From positions 1 to 46,356 of the forward strand of contig JAPKZA010000285.1 of NCBI GenBank assembly GCA_026394015.1: DNA of 46,356 nt, written 5' to 3'. Below are positions 1 through 8,857 of this stretch, piece by piece (the stretch's first letter is position 1; every line of letters begins with the position of its first letter). A program made the position numbers and the translations under genes. Source of the stretch: Acidobacteriota bacterium (GTDB taxonomy: Bacteria; Acidobacteriota; Terriglobia; Bryobacterales; Bryobacteraceae). The notes beneath the pieces are model-generated. The model searched no databases. It was not told the DNA's origin and was given only the letters and a program-made list of their open reading frames with translations.

Positions 1-1
1 C

Positions 2-637
2 TTGGTCTTGCTCCCTAACGAGGGACCAACAGCCTACAAAAAACTGCTCGCCAATTACGCGGACAAGTTGCAACCTCGCGACGAAGTCGAAATGGGCCTC
101 GTCCAGCGCATCGGCGATCTCCAATGGCGACTGCTCCGCACTACAAAAAACGAGCGCGTCTTTAACGAGGACTGCCTGGCGCAGGCCGCGCAACTGGCCC
201 ATCCGGGGGTGACCGAAGAGCATATCTGCAACCTCGATGCCGTCAACGCTTTCCGCATCGGTTCCGAATCCAAGCTCATCAAGGAATTCCGGCGCGAGGA
301 AGCCGCTATCGTCCGCTTGATCAACTCGAGCATCCGAGAGCTGAATATGTTCCGCAAACTGGACCCTTTGCCCAAACTGCCGCTCACGCGGGACGCGCAG
401 ATCCTTGGGCCGTCCCAAGCGGCCACCCAATTTGACGACCCACCGACGGAAGAAATTACCTCCATCGAACCTGTTGAAAAGAAAGAGGAAACCACCCCTC
501 AGGCCGACGACCAAAGCCAAGTTCTTACCGGCTGGGCCGCGCCGGAAACCGTCTTTCCGTCGCCTTTTCGGGCGCCGGCCGTGCCAATGACCTTTGCCGC
601 CGGCGCCGGGGCGTCGTTTCACGTCGCAACACCCTAA
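2..637 (+). CDS. Conserved hypothetical protein, 5'-truncated
   Basis: The frame is open from the window edge to TAA at 635-637, giving 211 visible residues. The TTG at position 2 is probably an internal Leu codon, so the true N-terminus lies outside the window. The visible start (VLLPNEGPTAY, then LQPRDEVEMGLVQRI and LQWRLLR) resembles the middle of a hypothetical family common in Acidobacteria. Its full-length members begin with a STGPRTPEGK-like segment followed by a helical region rich in E, R and W; that match is from memory, not a search. The last 60 or so residues are Pro/Ala-rich and look disordered. No catalytic motif, signal peptide or membrane segment is visible. Codon use is less C-ending than in the following operon. 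Function unknown. Confidence 0.6.
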   Translation: MVLLPNEGPTAYKKLLANYADKLQPRDEVEMGLVQRIGDLQWRLLRTTKNERVFNEDCLAQAAQLAHPGVTEEHICNLDAVNAFRIGSESKLIKEFRREEAAIVRLINSSIRELNMFRKLDPLPKLPLTRDAQILGPSQAATQFDDPPTEEITSIEPVEKKEETTPQADDQSQVLTGWAAPETVFPSPFRAPAVPMTFAAGAGASFHVATP

Positions 638-647
638 GTCTGGACGG

Positions 648-653
648 TATCAT
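648..653 (+). promoter_or_regulatory. Putative -10 element (TATCAT) for the Omp85 operon
   Basis: TATCAT ends 8 nt before the GTG at 662, so transcription would begin about 1-2 nt before the start codon. An AAGGG lies only 3 nt from the GTG, too close for normal Shine-Dalgarno spacing. No convincing -35 was found at 16-18 bp. This is inferred from position and similarity to the other -10-like boxes in the window. Confidence 0.4.
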
Positions 654-661
654 AAGGGTTA

Positions 662-3625
662 GTGGAACTTCGTCCCGGCCGCACGCTGGTCCCGTGTCTG
701 TTGGTGGCCCTATGGGGGACCGCTCTGACCCCTCACGCCAAAGCCCAGTCTCCGGATTCCACCTACGAAGGCCGTCGTATCGCCAGGATTAGCTACGAAC
801 CCGAAGCCCAGCCCTACACCCGCTCCAACCTGGAGCGCCTTAACCCCGTCAAGCCCGGCGACCCCTTCGCCATTGACTCGATCTCCCGCTCCATCGAAGC
901 CCTTTTCGATACCGGCCGCTACGACGACGTCTCCGTCGATGCTGTCCTCTCGCCCTCCGGCGAAGTCAACGTCACCTATCGCACCATCTCCGCCTGGTTC
1001 GTCGGGGGAGTCTCCATCGCCGGGGCCGCCGACCCGCCCTCCGATGGCCAACTCATCACCGCCACCAAGCTCGAACTCGGCCAGGCCTTCACCGAAGACT
1101 ACCTCATCGAAGCCACCCAAAGCGTCCTCAACTCCCTCCGCTCCAATGGCCTCTACCGCGCCTCCGTCGAACCCCGCTTCTCCTACGACCCCCTCACCCA
1201 GCAGGTCCAAATCAAGTTCCAGCTCGACTCCGGCAAGCGCGCCCGCTTCTCCACCCCCGTCTTCACCGGCGATGCCAAACGCTCCGCCGCCAGCCTCCTT
1301 CGAACCACCCATTGGCAGCGCGTCTGGGGCCTCCTCAGCGCCAAGCACCTCACCGAACAACGCCTCTCCAACGGCCTCGAACGCGTCCGCTTCAGCTTCC
1401 AGAAAAACGACTTCCTCATGGCCCGCGTCAAGCTCGAAGAGCTCCGCTACCTCCCCGCCACCAATCTCGTCCAACCCACCATCTCCGTCTACGCCGGCCC
1501 CCGCATCCAGATCAAGGCCGTCGGCGCCAAGCTCTCCCCCGGGAAGCTCCGCCAACTCGTCCCCATCTACCAGGAGCGCACCGTCGACCGCGACCTCCTC
1601 CTCGAAGGCAACCGCAACATCGAGAAGTACCTCCAGGCCCAAGGCTACTTCGACGCCGCCGTCGAGTTCGATAACCCCGATAACCCCAAAGACGCCGAAC
1701 AGGTCATCGAGTACTCCATCGATCGCGGCATCCGCTATAAGCTCGTCCACCTCGAAGTCTCCGGCAACCGGTACTTCAACCAGCCCACCATCCTCGAACG
1801 CATGGCCGTCCGCCCCGCCACCCGCGTCCGCTACCGCAACGGACGCTTCTCCGACGACCTCCTTCGCAAAGACGTCGACTCCATCGAAGCCCTCTACCGC
1901 TCCAACGGCTTCCGCGACGTCCGCGTCTCCTCCCGCGTCGACAAGGACTACCTGGGCCGCACCGGCGAAGTCGCCGTCTTCATCGAGGTCGTCGAAGGCA
2001 CCCAATGGTTCGTCGCCTCCATCGAACTCTCCGGCGTCAACCCCAAAGACCTCGAATACGCCCAAAGCTCCCTCCAAACCATCGAAGGCCAGCCCTACGC
2101 CGACGCTCACATCGCCGCCGACCGCGACTTCCTCCTCAACTACTACTTCAACAGCGGCTTCCCCGATGCCACCTTCGAGTTCACCGTCAAACCCGCCGAT
2201 CTACCCAACCAGGTCCACGTCCGCTACGCCATCATCGAAGGCCGCCGCAACTTCGTCCGCCGTATCCTCGTCAGCGGCTACCGCACCACGCGCCCCCGCC
2301 TCATCTACGACCGTATCCCCATCCAGTCCGGCGACCCCCTCTCCCAAAGCGCCATCGTCGAAGCCCAGCGCCGCCTCTATGAACTCGGCATCTTCGCCAA
2401 GGTCGATATCGCCCTCCAAAACCCCGAAGGCCGCGAACGCGACAAGTACGTCCTCTACCGCCTCGAAGAAGCCAGCCGCTACTCCTACACCGTCGGCTTC
2501 GGCGCCCAACTCGCCCGCATCGGCGGCGGCAACACCACCCTCGCCGCACCCGCCGGCGCCCCCGGCGTCAGCCCCCGCGTCTCCTTCGGCGTCAGCCGCG
2601 TCAACTTCCTCGGCGTCGGCCACACCCTCGGCTTCCGCAGCCAGGTCTCGAACTTCCAGCAGCGCGTCGCCGTCTCCTACTTCGCCCCCCAGTTCACCGG
2701 CAACGACCGCCTCAACCTCAATCTCACCAGCCTCTTCGATAAGTCCCGCGACGTCCGCACCTTCGCCACCCAGCGCTTCGAAAACTCCATCCAGCTCGGC
2801 CAGCGCGTCTCCCGCTCCACCAGCATCCAGTACCGCTACGCCTTCCGCCAGGTCAAAATCGATGAGAAGACCCTCAACATCGACCCCGCCCTCATCCCCG
2901 TCTTCTCCGTCCCCGTTCGCATCGGCATGTTCTCCAGCTCTTTCATCCGTGACCGCCGCGACGACCCCGTCGACTCCCGCAAAGGCGTCTTCTCGACCAT
3001 CGACTCCGGACTCGCCCACGGCGCCTTCGGCTCCCGCTCGGACTTCGCCCGCCTCCTCATCCGCAACTCCGTCTATCGCCGCATCAAGCGCGACCTCGTC
3101 ATCGCCCAGTCCCTCACCATCGGCAGCATATACTCCTTCGGCCGCGCCACCGGCGACGCCGGCGTCCCCCTCCCGGAACGCTTCTTCGCCGGCGGTGGCA
3201 CCTCCAATCGCGCCTTCCCCGATAACCAGGCCGGCCCGCGCGACCTCGCCACCGGCTTCCCCGTCGGCGGCAAAGCCCTCATCAACCAAAGCCTCGAACT
3301 CCGCTTCCCCCTCATCGGCGATACCCTCGGCGGCGTCATCTTCCACGACGCCGGCAACGTCTACTCCAGCCTCGACAAGATCTCCTTCCGCTACAAGCAG
3401 CGGAACATCACCGACTTCGACTACATGGTCCACGCCCTCGGCTTCGGCGTCCGCTATAAAACCCCCGTCGGCCCCGTCCGCTTGGACATCGCCTACGGCC
3501 TCAATACCCCCAGCTTCTTCGGCTACGAGGGCACCCGCGACCAACTCATCCAGGGCGGCGGCCGCCGCGTCATCCAGCGCATCAACCAGTTCCAATTCCA
3601 CTTCTCCCTGGGGCAGACCTTCTGA
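662..3625 (+). CDS. Omp85-family outer membrane assembly protein (BamA/TamA-like)
   Basis: This is a 987-residue outer-membrane protein that should insert or translocate beta-barrel proteins. A Sec signal covers residues 1-29 (LVPCLLVALWG...AKA). Residues 40-605 contain seven POTRA-like repeats, each opening with a strand such as FVGGVSIAG, YKLVHLEVSGN, FVASIELSGV or FVRRILVSGY and containing a 'Y...G(F/Y)' helix end. The C-terminal 380 residues form a Bac_surface_Ag barrel with a GGGTSNRAF loop near residue 845, equivalent to the VRGF motif of loop L6, and end in Phe as barrel proteins do. Seven POTRAs exceeds the five of E. coli BamA and the three of TamA. The stop overlaps the next start (TGATG), and TamB follows, so it may act as a TamA partner, as BamA, or as both. 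The start is GTG. Codons are strongly C-ending. Confidence 0.9.
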   Translation: MELRPGRTLVPCLLVALWGTALTPHAKAQSPDSTYEGRRIARISYEPEAQPYTRSNLERLNPVKPGDPFAIDSISRSIEALFDTGRYDDVSVDAVLSPSGEVNVTYRTISAWFVGGVSIAGAADPPSDGQLITATKLELGQAFTEDYLIEATQSVLNSLRSNGLYRASVEPRFSYDPLTQQVQIKFQLDSGKRARFSTPVFTGDAKRSAASLLRTTHWQRVWGLLSAKHLTEQRLSNGLERVRFSFQKNDFLMARVKLEELRYLPATNLVQPTISVYAGPRIQIKAVGAKLSPGKLRQLVPIYQERTVDRDLLLEGNRNIEKYLQAQGYFDAAVEFDNPDNPKDAEQVIEYSIDRGIRYKLVHLEVSGNRYFNQPTILERMAVRPATRVRYRNGRFSDDLLRKDVDSIEALYRSNGFRDVRVSSRVDKDYLGRTGEVAVFIEVVEGTQWFVASIELSGVNPKDLEYAQSSLQTIEGQPYADAHIAADRDFLLNYYFNSGFPDATFEFTVKPADLPNQVHVRYAIIEGRRNFVRRILVSGYRTTRPRLIYDRIPIQSGDPLSQSAIVEAQRRLYELGIFAKVDIALQNPEGRERDKYVLYRLEEASRYSYTVGFGAQLARIGGGNTTLAAPAGAPGVSPRVSFGVSRVNFLGVGHTLGFRSQVSNFQQRVAVSYFAPQFTGNDRLNLNLTSLFDKSRDVRTFATQRFENSIQLGQRVSRSTSIQYRYAFRQVKIDEKTLNIDPALIPVFSVPVRIGMFSSSFIRDRRDDPVDSRKGVFSTIDSGLAHGAFGSRSDFARLLIRNSVYRRIKRDLVIAQSLTIGSIYSFGRATGDAGVPLPERFFAGGGTSNRAFPDNQAGPRDLATGFPVGGKALINQSLELRFPLIGDTLGGVIFHDAGNVYSSLDKISFRYKQRNITDFDYMVHALGFGVRYKTPVGPVRLDIAYGLNTPSFFGYEGTRDQLIQGGGRRVIQRINQFQFHFSLGQTF

Positions 3626-4248
3626 TGTCCAAACGGCTGCTCCTCCTGCTCCTCCTCGCCCTCAGTGCTCAGGCTGAACTCGTCGACCGCATCGTCGCCA
3701 CCGTCGGCCGCAAGGTCATCACCGCCTCCACCGTCCGCCAGCAACTCCGCATCGCCGCTCTCCTCGAAGGCACCCCCGCCGACGAATCTCCCGCCGCCCT
3801 CGAAGCCATGCGCAACCGCCTCATCGACCGCCTGCTCATCCTCGAAGAGATGCGCGTCAGCCGTTACCCCATCCCCGAAGCCGCCGAGGTCAAGGCCGCC
3901 TTCGACGCCGAAGTGGCCCAAGCCGGCGGACCTGCCGCCTTCGATGCCCTCCTCGCCCGCTATCGGCTCACCCCCGACCAAATCAATCTGAGCCTCCGCT
4001 ACCAGGCCGCCATCGTTCGCTTCACCGTCTACCGCTTCCGTCCCGCCGTCCAAATCTCCACCGCCCAGGTCCAGGCTTACTACGACCAACGCCTGCCCGC
4101 CGCCGCGCCCAAACCTCCCCTCGAAGAGGTCCGCGACCAAATCGAACAGGTCCTCCGCCTCGAACAGATCAACACGCTGCTCACCCGCTGGCTCAGCGAA
4201 ATCCGCCAGCAAACCCACATCGAAACCTACGAGGCACCCACCCCATGA
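3625..4248 (+). CDS. SurA-like periplasmic chaperone lacking a PPIase domain
   Basis: A 207-residue exported protein with a clear Sec signal (SKRLLLLLLLALSAQA, cleavage near residue 17). The mature start ELVDRIVATVGRKVITASTV is typical of SurA/PrsA N-terminal chaperone domains, and the end (PPLEEVRDQIEQVLRLEQIN...LLTRWLSEIRQQ) matches the helical segment that follows the PPIase in that family. The parvulin domain that normally lies between them is absent, and the protein is far shorter than SurA (about 430 residues). It probably binds unfolded outer-membrane proteins in the periplasm without isomerase activity. The ATG overlaps the Omp85 stop by 1 nt and the TGA overlaps the tamB start in ATGA, so translation is coupled along the operon. 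Confidence 0.8.
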   Translation: MSKRLLLLLLLALSAQAELVDRIVATVGRKVITASTVRQQLRIAALLEGTPADESPAALEAMRNRLIDRLLILEEMRVSRYPIPEAAEVKAAFDAEVAQAGGPAAFDALLARYRLTPDQINLSLRYQAAIVRFTVYRFRPAVQISTAQVQAYYDQRLPAAAPKPPLEEVRDQIEQVLRLEQINTLLTRWLSEIRQQTHIETYEAPTP

Positions 4249-7200
4249 GCCCCTGGCGTCGTCGGCTCCTCCGCGCTCTCTCCGCCCTCGTGCTCCTGGC
4301 CACCGGTCTCTTCGTCACCGGCTACTTCCTCTTCAATTCGCAATGGCTCCGCGAGCAGATCCGCCTCCGCGCCCTCCGCGAGATCACCACCGCCACCGGC
4401 GGCCGACCCGAAATCGGGCGCTTCGATTTCGACCCCCGCACGTGGCAGGTCACCCTCGATAACCTCGTCCTCCACGGCACCGAACCGCCCACCGCCCCGC
4501 CGCTCTTTCGCGCTCCCCGCGTCACCCTCGGCCTCAAGATTCTCTCGTTCCTGAACCGCAAGGTCGACCTCAAATCCATCACCGTCGAAAGCCCCGAACT
4601 CCACCTCCTACGCCGCCCCGACGGCTCCTTGAACCTCCCTTCGCCCGCCCGCGTAGCCCGTCGCCAAGCACCGCCCCTGGCCGAAGTTCTCAAGCTCGCC
4701 GTCGACGAGTTCACCGTCCGCAACGGCACCTTCACCTACGAACAAAAGCACGACTCCTTCGCCTTCGCCGGCCGCAACCTCGAAGCCAACTTCACCTACT
4801 CCACCGGTGACCTCCGCTACGACGGTGCCCTCCGCTCCCGCAACTTCACCCTCGACTTGCCCCAACAGCTTCACTTCGCCGGCGATTTCTCCACCGAACT
4901 CAGCCTCTACGAAAACAGCGTCACCATCGCCAAGCTCCGCGTCGACTCCGGCCGCAACTCCGTCGAAGGCTTCGGGGCGATTCTCAACCTCGCCAACCCC
5001 CAGGTCAACCTCAAGCTCTCCGCGCGCTCTGACCTCGCCGAAACCAAGCTCGGCTCGGGACCCATCGCAACCAACGGCACCTTCACCTACAGCGCCGCCG
5101 AGAACTATCGCTACGAAGGCCAAGCCTCCGGTAACGACCTCCAGACCAAGCTCCTCAACGGGGTCACCGTCCGTTCTGAAGTCCTCGTCACCCCGGCCGG
5201 CGTCCGGCTCTCCCGCGTCGAACTGACCTCCCCCGAAGGCCGCTTCTCGGGCGATGTAAACCTCCCCCGCTTCCAAGCCATCGAAGCCAAGGGCACCATC
5301 GCCGACCTCTCCCTGGCCGCCGTCGTCAGCCGTCTCGATCTCGCTCCCCTGCCCTACTCCGGTGCCATCTCCGGTCCCGTGGAACTCGCTGGTCCGCTCG
5401 CCGGTCCGTTTAGCGCTCAGGCCGATGTCGCCATCGTCCCCGGCTCGACCGGCATCCCCGTCGAAGGCTCCGTGCACCTCCAGTACGATCAAGCCAAAAA
5501 CCTCCTCGCCGTCGCCGAATCCTACGTCGCGACGCCCAATACCCGCGTCACCGCCTCCGGCACGCTCAACCAAACCATTCGCGTAAAGGCCACCACCAAT
5601 CGCCTCGCCGACCTGCCCTTCAAAGACCTCCCCATCTCCCTCGCCGAGGGCGGCGACGTCCAATTTGAAGGCACCATCACCGGCGATGTCCGCAGCCCCC
5701 AACTCGCCGGCAATCTGCGATCCCGTCAGATCCAATACGATAAGTACCTCGTCGAATCGCTCGCTTCCACCGTCGTCGTCTCGCCCACCCGCCTCGATTT
5801 TTCCAGCCTCACCGCCCTCGTCGAAAAAGCGCAGGTCGAAGGCTCCGGCTCGCTGCTCCTCGCCGATTGGAAGCCCCTCCCCACCGCCCCGCTCACCGCC
5901 CGCCTCACCGCCCGCAACGTCAATTTCAAGCTCATCCCCGCGGAGCTACCCCCCGCGGAGCTTCCAATGGTCGGCTTCGTCAACGGCAGCGCGGTCATCA
6001 GCGGCACCCTGAACGCCCCCGACATCGCCGCCACGCTCGACGCCCCCAAGCCGATCATCCGCGAAGAAGTCTTCGACTATCTCCGGGCCACCGTTCGCTT
6101 CCGCGCGCCCGACCTCACCGTCTCTTCGTTCGAAGTCGCTCGCGGCGCCGCCCGCCTCAGCGGCTCCGGACGAGCGACCGAAAACGGCCCCTTCTCCGCC
6201 ACCGTCAATCTCGCCGGCGTCAGCATCGCGGAGTGGAAGGATATCCGCGCCCTCCGGCCCGATCTTGCCGGACAGCTGCGCGGCACGGCCGAACTCGCCG
6301 GCGCACAGAACCAGCTCACCTCCCTGACCCTCGATGTCACCCTCAGAGACCTCACTCTCGCCAAGAAACCCCTCGGCGATCTCACCATTCAAGGGAAAAC
6401 CAAAGACCGCAACTTCGCCTTCACCGCCGTCGGGAAGCTCCGCGAAACTCCCTTCCAAACCACCGGCAGCTACCGCCTCGTACCCGGCTACCCCGGCTCC
6501 GCCACCTTCAGTCTCGGCGCCCTGCCCCTTAGCGTCTGGAACGATTTTCAGACCGTCCCCCTGCCCTTCACCGGCACCCTCTCCGCCAGCGGACGACTCA
6601 GCGGCCCTGCCCTCGACCCCGACAAGTGGCAGGGCGAATTAACCATCCCGCAGCTCGCTCTCCGCCCGGCTCGTGCCCAACGGATCACCCGCACCGCCAA
6701 CGCCCAGGATTTCGAACTCCGCAACGACGGCCCGCTCGAGTTCTCGGCCGACCTCGGCGTCATCACCGTCAAACGGGCCCGCTTCCTCGCTAAGGACACC
6801 AACCTCTCCGCCGCCGGAACGTTTTCCCTCGCCGCCAAGCGGCCCTGGGACCTCCGCGTCAACGGTTCGCTGAATCTTGTCGGCTTGAAGACCTTCAGCC
6901 CCGAGATTCTTGCCGGAGGCGTCGCCACCCTCGAAGCCAACATCCGCGGTGCCCTCGACGATCCGCAACTCTTCGGCCGCCTCGATTTGAAGGACGCCTC
7001 GCTCTTCGTCGAAGACGTGCCCACCGGCCTCGACAAGGTGAACGGCCGCGTGAACTTTGACCGCCGCCGCGCCACCATTGAAAACAAACTCACCGCCCGG
7101 TCCGGCGGGGGCGACCTCGCCCTGTCCGGCTTCATCGAGTTCGGCGAGGCCGAAACGTTCTACCGCCTCCAGGCCAACGCCACCGGCGTTCGCATCCGCT

Positions 7201-8135
7201 ATCCCGAAGGCCTCTCCACCGTCGCCGATGGCTCCATCAGCCTCACCGGCTCTCCCGTGCAGAGTCTGCTCGCCGGCAACGTCATCATCCAGCGCTCCGG
7301 CTTCCAAGCCCGCACCGACCTCGGCTCGCTCCTCTCCGATGCCTCCCGCGGCCAGCAAAACGTCGGCTCCTCAAACGAGTTCCTGAACAACATGCAGCTC
7401 GACATCCGCGTCCGCACCGCCCCCAACACGAAGTTCACCACGTCTCTGACAAGCGACGTCCAAGCCGACGCCAGCCTCAACGTCCGCGGCTCCGCCGTCC
7501 GCCCCGTCGTCCAGGGGCGCATCGCCGTCAACCAGGGCGAGGTCAACTTCTTCGGCAGCAAGTACACCATCAAGCGCGGCGAGATCAGCTTCTACAACAC
7601 CAGCAAAATCGAACCCGTCCTCGACATGGACTTCGAAACCCGCATTCGCGCCGTCACCGTCGGCATCAACTTCAGCGGCCCCGTCAACAAGCTCAACGTC
7701 TCCTACCGCAGTGACCCGCCGCTCGCCCCCAGCGAAATCATCGCCCTCCTCACCGTCGGCCGCAGCCCGGATTCAGCCTCTTACACAAGCCCCGGCTCGC
7801 AGAGCGGGAACCTCTTCCAGACCGGTGCCAACACGCTCCTCGGCAACGCCATCTCCGCCCCCATCTCGAGCCAGCTCCAACGCTTCTTCGGCGTCAGCCG
7901 CATCAAAATCGATCCCCTCATCTCCGGCCTCGAAGGAACCCCCCAAGCGCGCATCACCGTCGAGCAGCAGGTCTCGAAGGACATCACCATGACCTTCGTC
8001 ACCACCCTCAACCGCTCCCAACAACAGGTCGTCCGTCTGGAATGGAACTTGAGCAAAGAGTGGTCCGTCATCGCCCTCCGCGACGAAAACGGCTCCTTCG
8101 GTCTCGACTTCCAACTCCGCAAACAGGTCCGCTGA
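4245..8135 (+). CDS. tamB: TamB/DUF490 family translocation and assembly protein
   Basis: A 1296-residue envelope protein with an N-terminal signal-anchor helix (residues about 9-32: LRALSALVLLATGLFVTGYFLF) after a basic WRRR stretch. The body is a long run of repeating beta strands with AsmA-like sections (for example LKSITVESPELHLLRRPDGS near residue 110). The C-terminal 350 residues carry the TamB/DUF490 domain with the characteristic GEVNFFGSKYTIKRGEISFYN and PPLAPSEIIALLTVGR stretches. TamB-family proteins form a periplasm-spanning hydrophobic groove linked to lipid transport and to Omp85 partners. Here the gene is the third in an operon behind an Omp85 protein, with a 4-nt ATGA overlap. 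Its stop is 1 nt from the convergent gene at 8137. Length is normal for the family. Confidence 0.92.
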   Translation: MSPWRRRLLRALSALVLLATGLFVTGYFLFNSQWLREQIRLRALREITTATGGRPEIGRFDFDPRTWQVTLDNLVLHGTEPPTAPPLFRAPRVTLGLKILSFLNRKVDLKSITVESPELHLLRRPDGSLNLPSPARVARRQAPPLAEVLKLAVDEFTVRNGTFTYEQKHDSFAFAGRNLEANFTYSTGDLRYDGALRSRNFTLDLPQQLHFAGDFSTELSLYENSVTIAKLRVDSGRNSVEGFGAILNLANPQVNLKLSARSDLAETKLGSGPIATNGTFTYSAAENYRYEGQASGNDLQTKLLNGVTVRSEVLVTPAGVRLSRVELTSPEGRFSGDVNLPRFQAIEAKGTIADLSLAAVVSRLDLAPLPYSGAISGPVELAGPLAGPFSAQADVAIVPGSTGIPVEGSVHLQYDQAKNLLAVAESYVATPNTRVTASGTLNQTIRVKATTNRLADLPFKDLPISLAEGGDVQFEGTITGDVRSPQLAGNLRSRQIQYDKYLVESLASTVVVSPTRLDFSSLTALVEKAQVEGSGSLLLADWKPLPTAPLTARLTARNVNFKLIPAELPPAELPMVGFVNGSAVISGTLNAPDIAATLDAPKPIIREEVFDYLRATVRFRAPDLTVSSFEVARGAARLSGSGRATENGPFSATVNLAGVSIAEWKDIRALRPDLAGQLRGTAELAGAQNQLTSLTLDVTLRDLTLAKKPLGDLTIQGKTKDRNFAFTAVGKLRETPFQTTGSYRLVPGYPGSATFSLGALPLSVWNDFQTVPLPFTGTLSASGRLSGPALDPDKWQGELTIPQLALRPARAQRITRTANAQDFELRNDGPLEFSADLGVITVKRARFLAKDTNLSAAGTFSLAAKRPWDLRVNGSLNLVGLKTFSPEILAGGVATLEANIRGALDDPQLFGRLDLKDASLFVEDVPTGLDKVNGRVNFDRRRATIENKLTARSGGGDLALSGFIEFGEAETFYRLQANATGVRIRYPEGLSTVADGSISLTGSPVQSLLAGNVIIQRSGFQARTDLGSLLSDASRGQQNVGSSNEFLNNMQLDIRVRTAPNTKFTTSLTSDVQADASLNVRGSAVRPVVQGRIAVNQGEVNFFGSKYTIKRGEISFYNTSKIEPVLDMDFETRIRAVTVGINFSGPVNKLNVSYRSDPPLAPSEIIALLTVGRSPDSASYTSPGSQSGNLFQTGANTLLGNAISAPISSQLQRFFGVSRIKIDPLISGLEGTPQARITVEQQVSKDITMTFVTTLNRSQQQVVRLEWNLSKEWSVIALRDENGSFGLDFQLRKQVR

Positions 8136-8136
8136 G

Positions 8137-8841
8137 CTAGATCTCCGCCCGTCCCCGATACTGCATCTGGCTCAGCCGAAACTTCTCCCGGACTGAGAAG
8201 ATCTGCAAGTCCGCATAGATCTCAATATCCCCGGACTTGGCCGAAAACTCCGGGGTCCTCGCGAACAAAATCCGCACGTTCATCGTCAACGCTTGCAGCT
8301 TCGCTTCCACCTTCACCGGCCGGATCGGCTTGGCGTTGCCGAACTGCAAGGTGGCCGAGCGCAGCACGATATCCTCGATCACGCTCGTGCCCTGATGGGC
8401 GATCTCCGCCGGCACCCCGAACAACTCGACGACCGCATAGGTCTCCGGCGCGCCAATCAGTTCGTTCAACTTACCCGCATCGAGCTTCTCTTCCCGGATC
8501 CGATACAGCGCCGTCGCCTGCCGCAGCGGCAACGACCCGGGCCAGCGGATCAGGATATCGGCCTTGTTCGGCAACGACTCTTTTTTGCCTCGACCGATGC
8601 CACCCAGCGGCCCCAAGCTCTGATTAGCGTTCGCCGGCGCATGGAGCGCACCCGGGATGTCCCGCAGGTTGATGTTACCCGGATCCCGCTTCACCCACTC
8701 GAGCTTCACTGTCTTTCCCCGGCTCCACGCCGAATCCGTCAAGACCTTCCGGACCGTGTCGTCGCTCCAATCGGGAAACGCCTTCTCCGGAAACTCCGCC
8801 GCCAGCGCGAGGCTGGCCATCGCGAACCATACGTACCGCAT
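8137..8841 (-). CDS. Exported hypothetical protein of an acidobacterial family
   Basis: This encodes 234 residues with a short Sec signal (MRYVWFAMASLALAAE). The mature N-terminus, FPEKAFPDWSDDTVRKVLTDSAWSR, followed by a Gly/Pro-containing linker and ADILIRWPGSLPLRQA, resembles a family seen repeatedly in Acidobacteria; I know of no tested function. No catalytic motif is evident. The start ATG at 8839-8841 fits the signal peptide. No Shine-Dalgarno precedes it, but TATCCT ends 8 nt upstream, so the gene may be separately transcribed as a leaderless message. Otherwise it is the last gene of the long minus-strand run, 16 nt after the YdcF-like gene. It ends 1 nt from the tamB stop. Confidence 0.75.
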   Translation of the reverse strand: MRYVWFAMASLALAAEFPEKAFPDWSDDTVRKVLTDSAWSRGKTVKLEWVKRDPGNINLRDIPGALHAPANANQSLGPLGGIGRGKKESLPNKADILIRWPGSLPLRQATALYRIREEKLDAGKLNELIGAPETYAVVELFGVPAEIAHQGTSVIEDIVLRSATLQFGNAKPIRPVKVEAKLQALTMNVRILFARTPEFSAKSGDIEIYADLQIFSVREKFRLSQMQYRGRAEI

Positions 8842-8849
8842 CTATAACC

Positions 8850-8855
8850 AGGATA
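8850..8855 (-). promoter_or_regulatory. Possible -10 element (TATCCT) for the 8841 gene
   Basis: On the minus strand TATCCT ends 8 nt before the ATG at 8841. It sits in the 16-nt gap behind the YdcF-like gene. No Shine-Dalgarno and no clear -35 are visible. A 4/6 match to TATAAT makes this one of the weaker members of the pattern. Confidence 0.25.
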
Positions 8856-8857
8856 CG

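Noticed and set aside
873-3677. A 934-residue open frame on the plus strand overlapping the Omp85 gene, and 466-residue frames opposite it
   Set aside because: Translations are low-complexity (Ser/Pro/Ala or Gly/Asp/Glu) and arise from the strong C-ending codon bias of the real gene.
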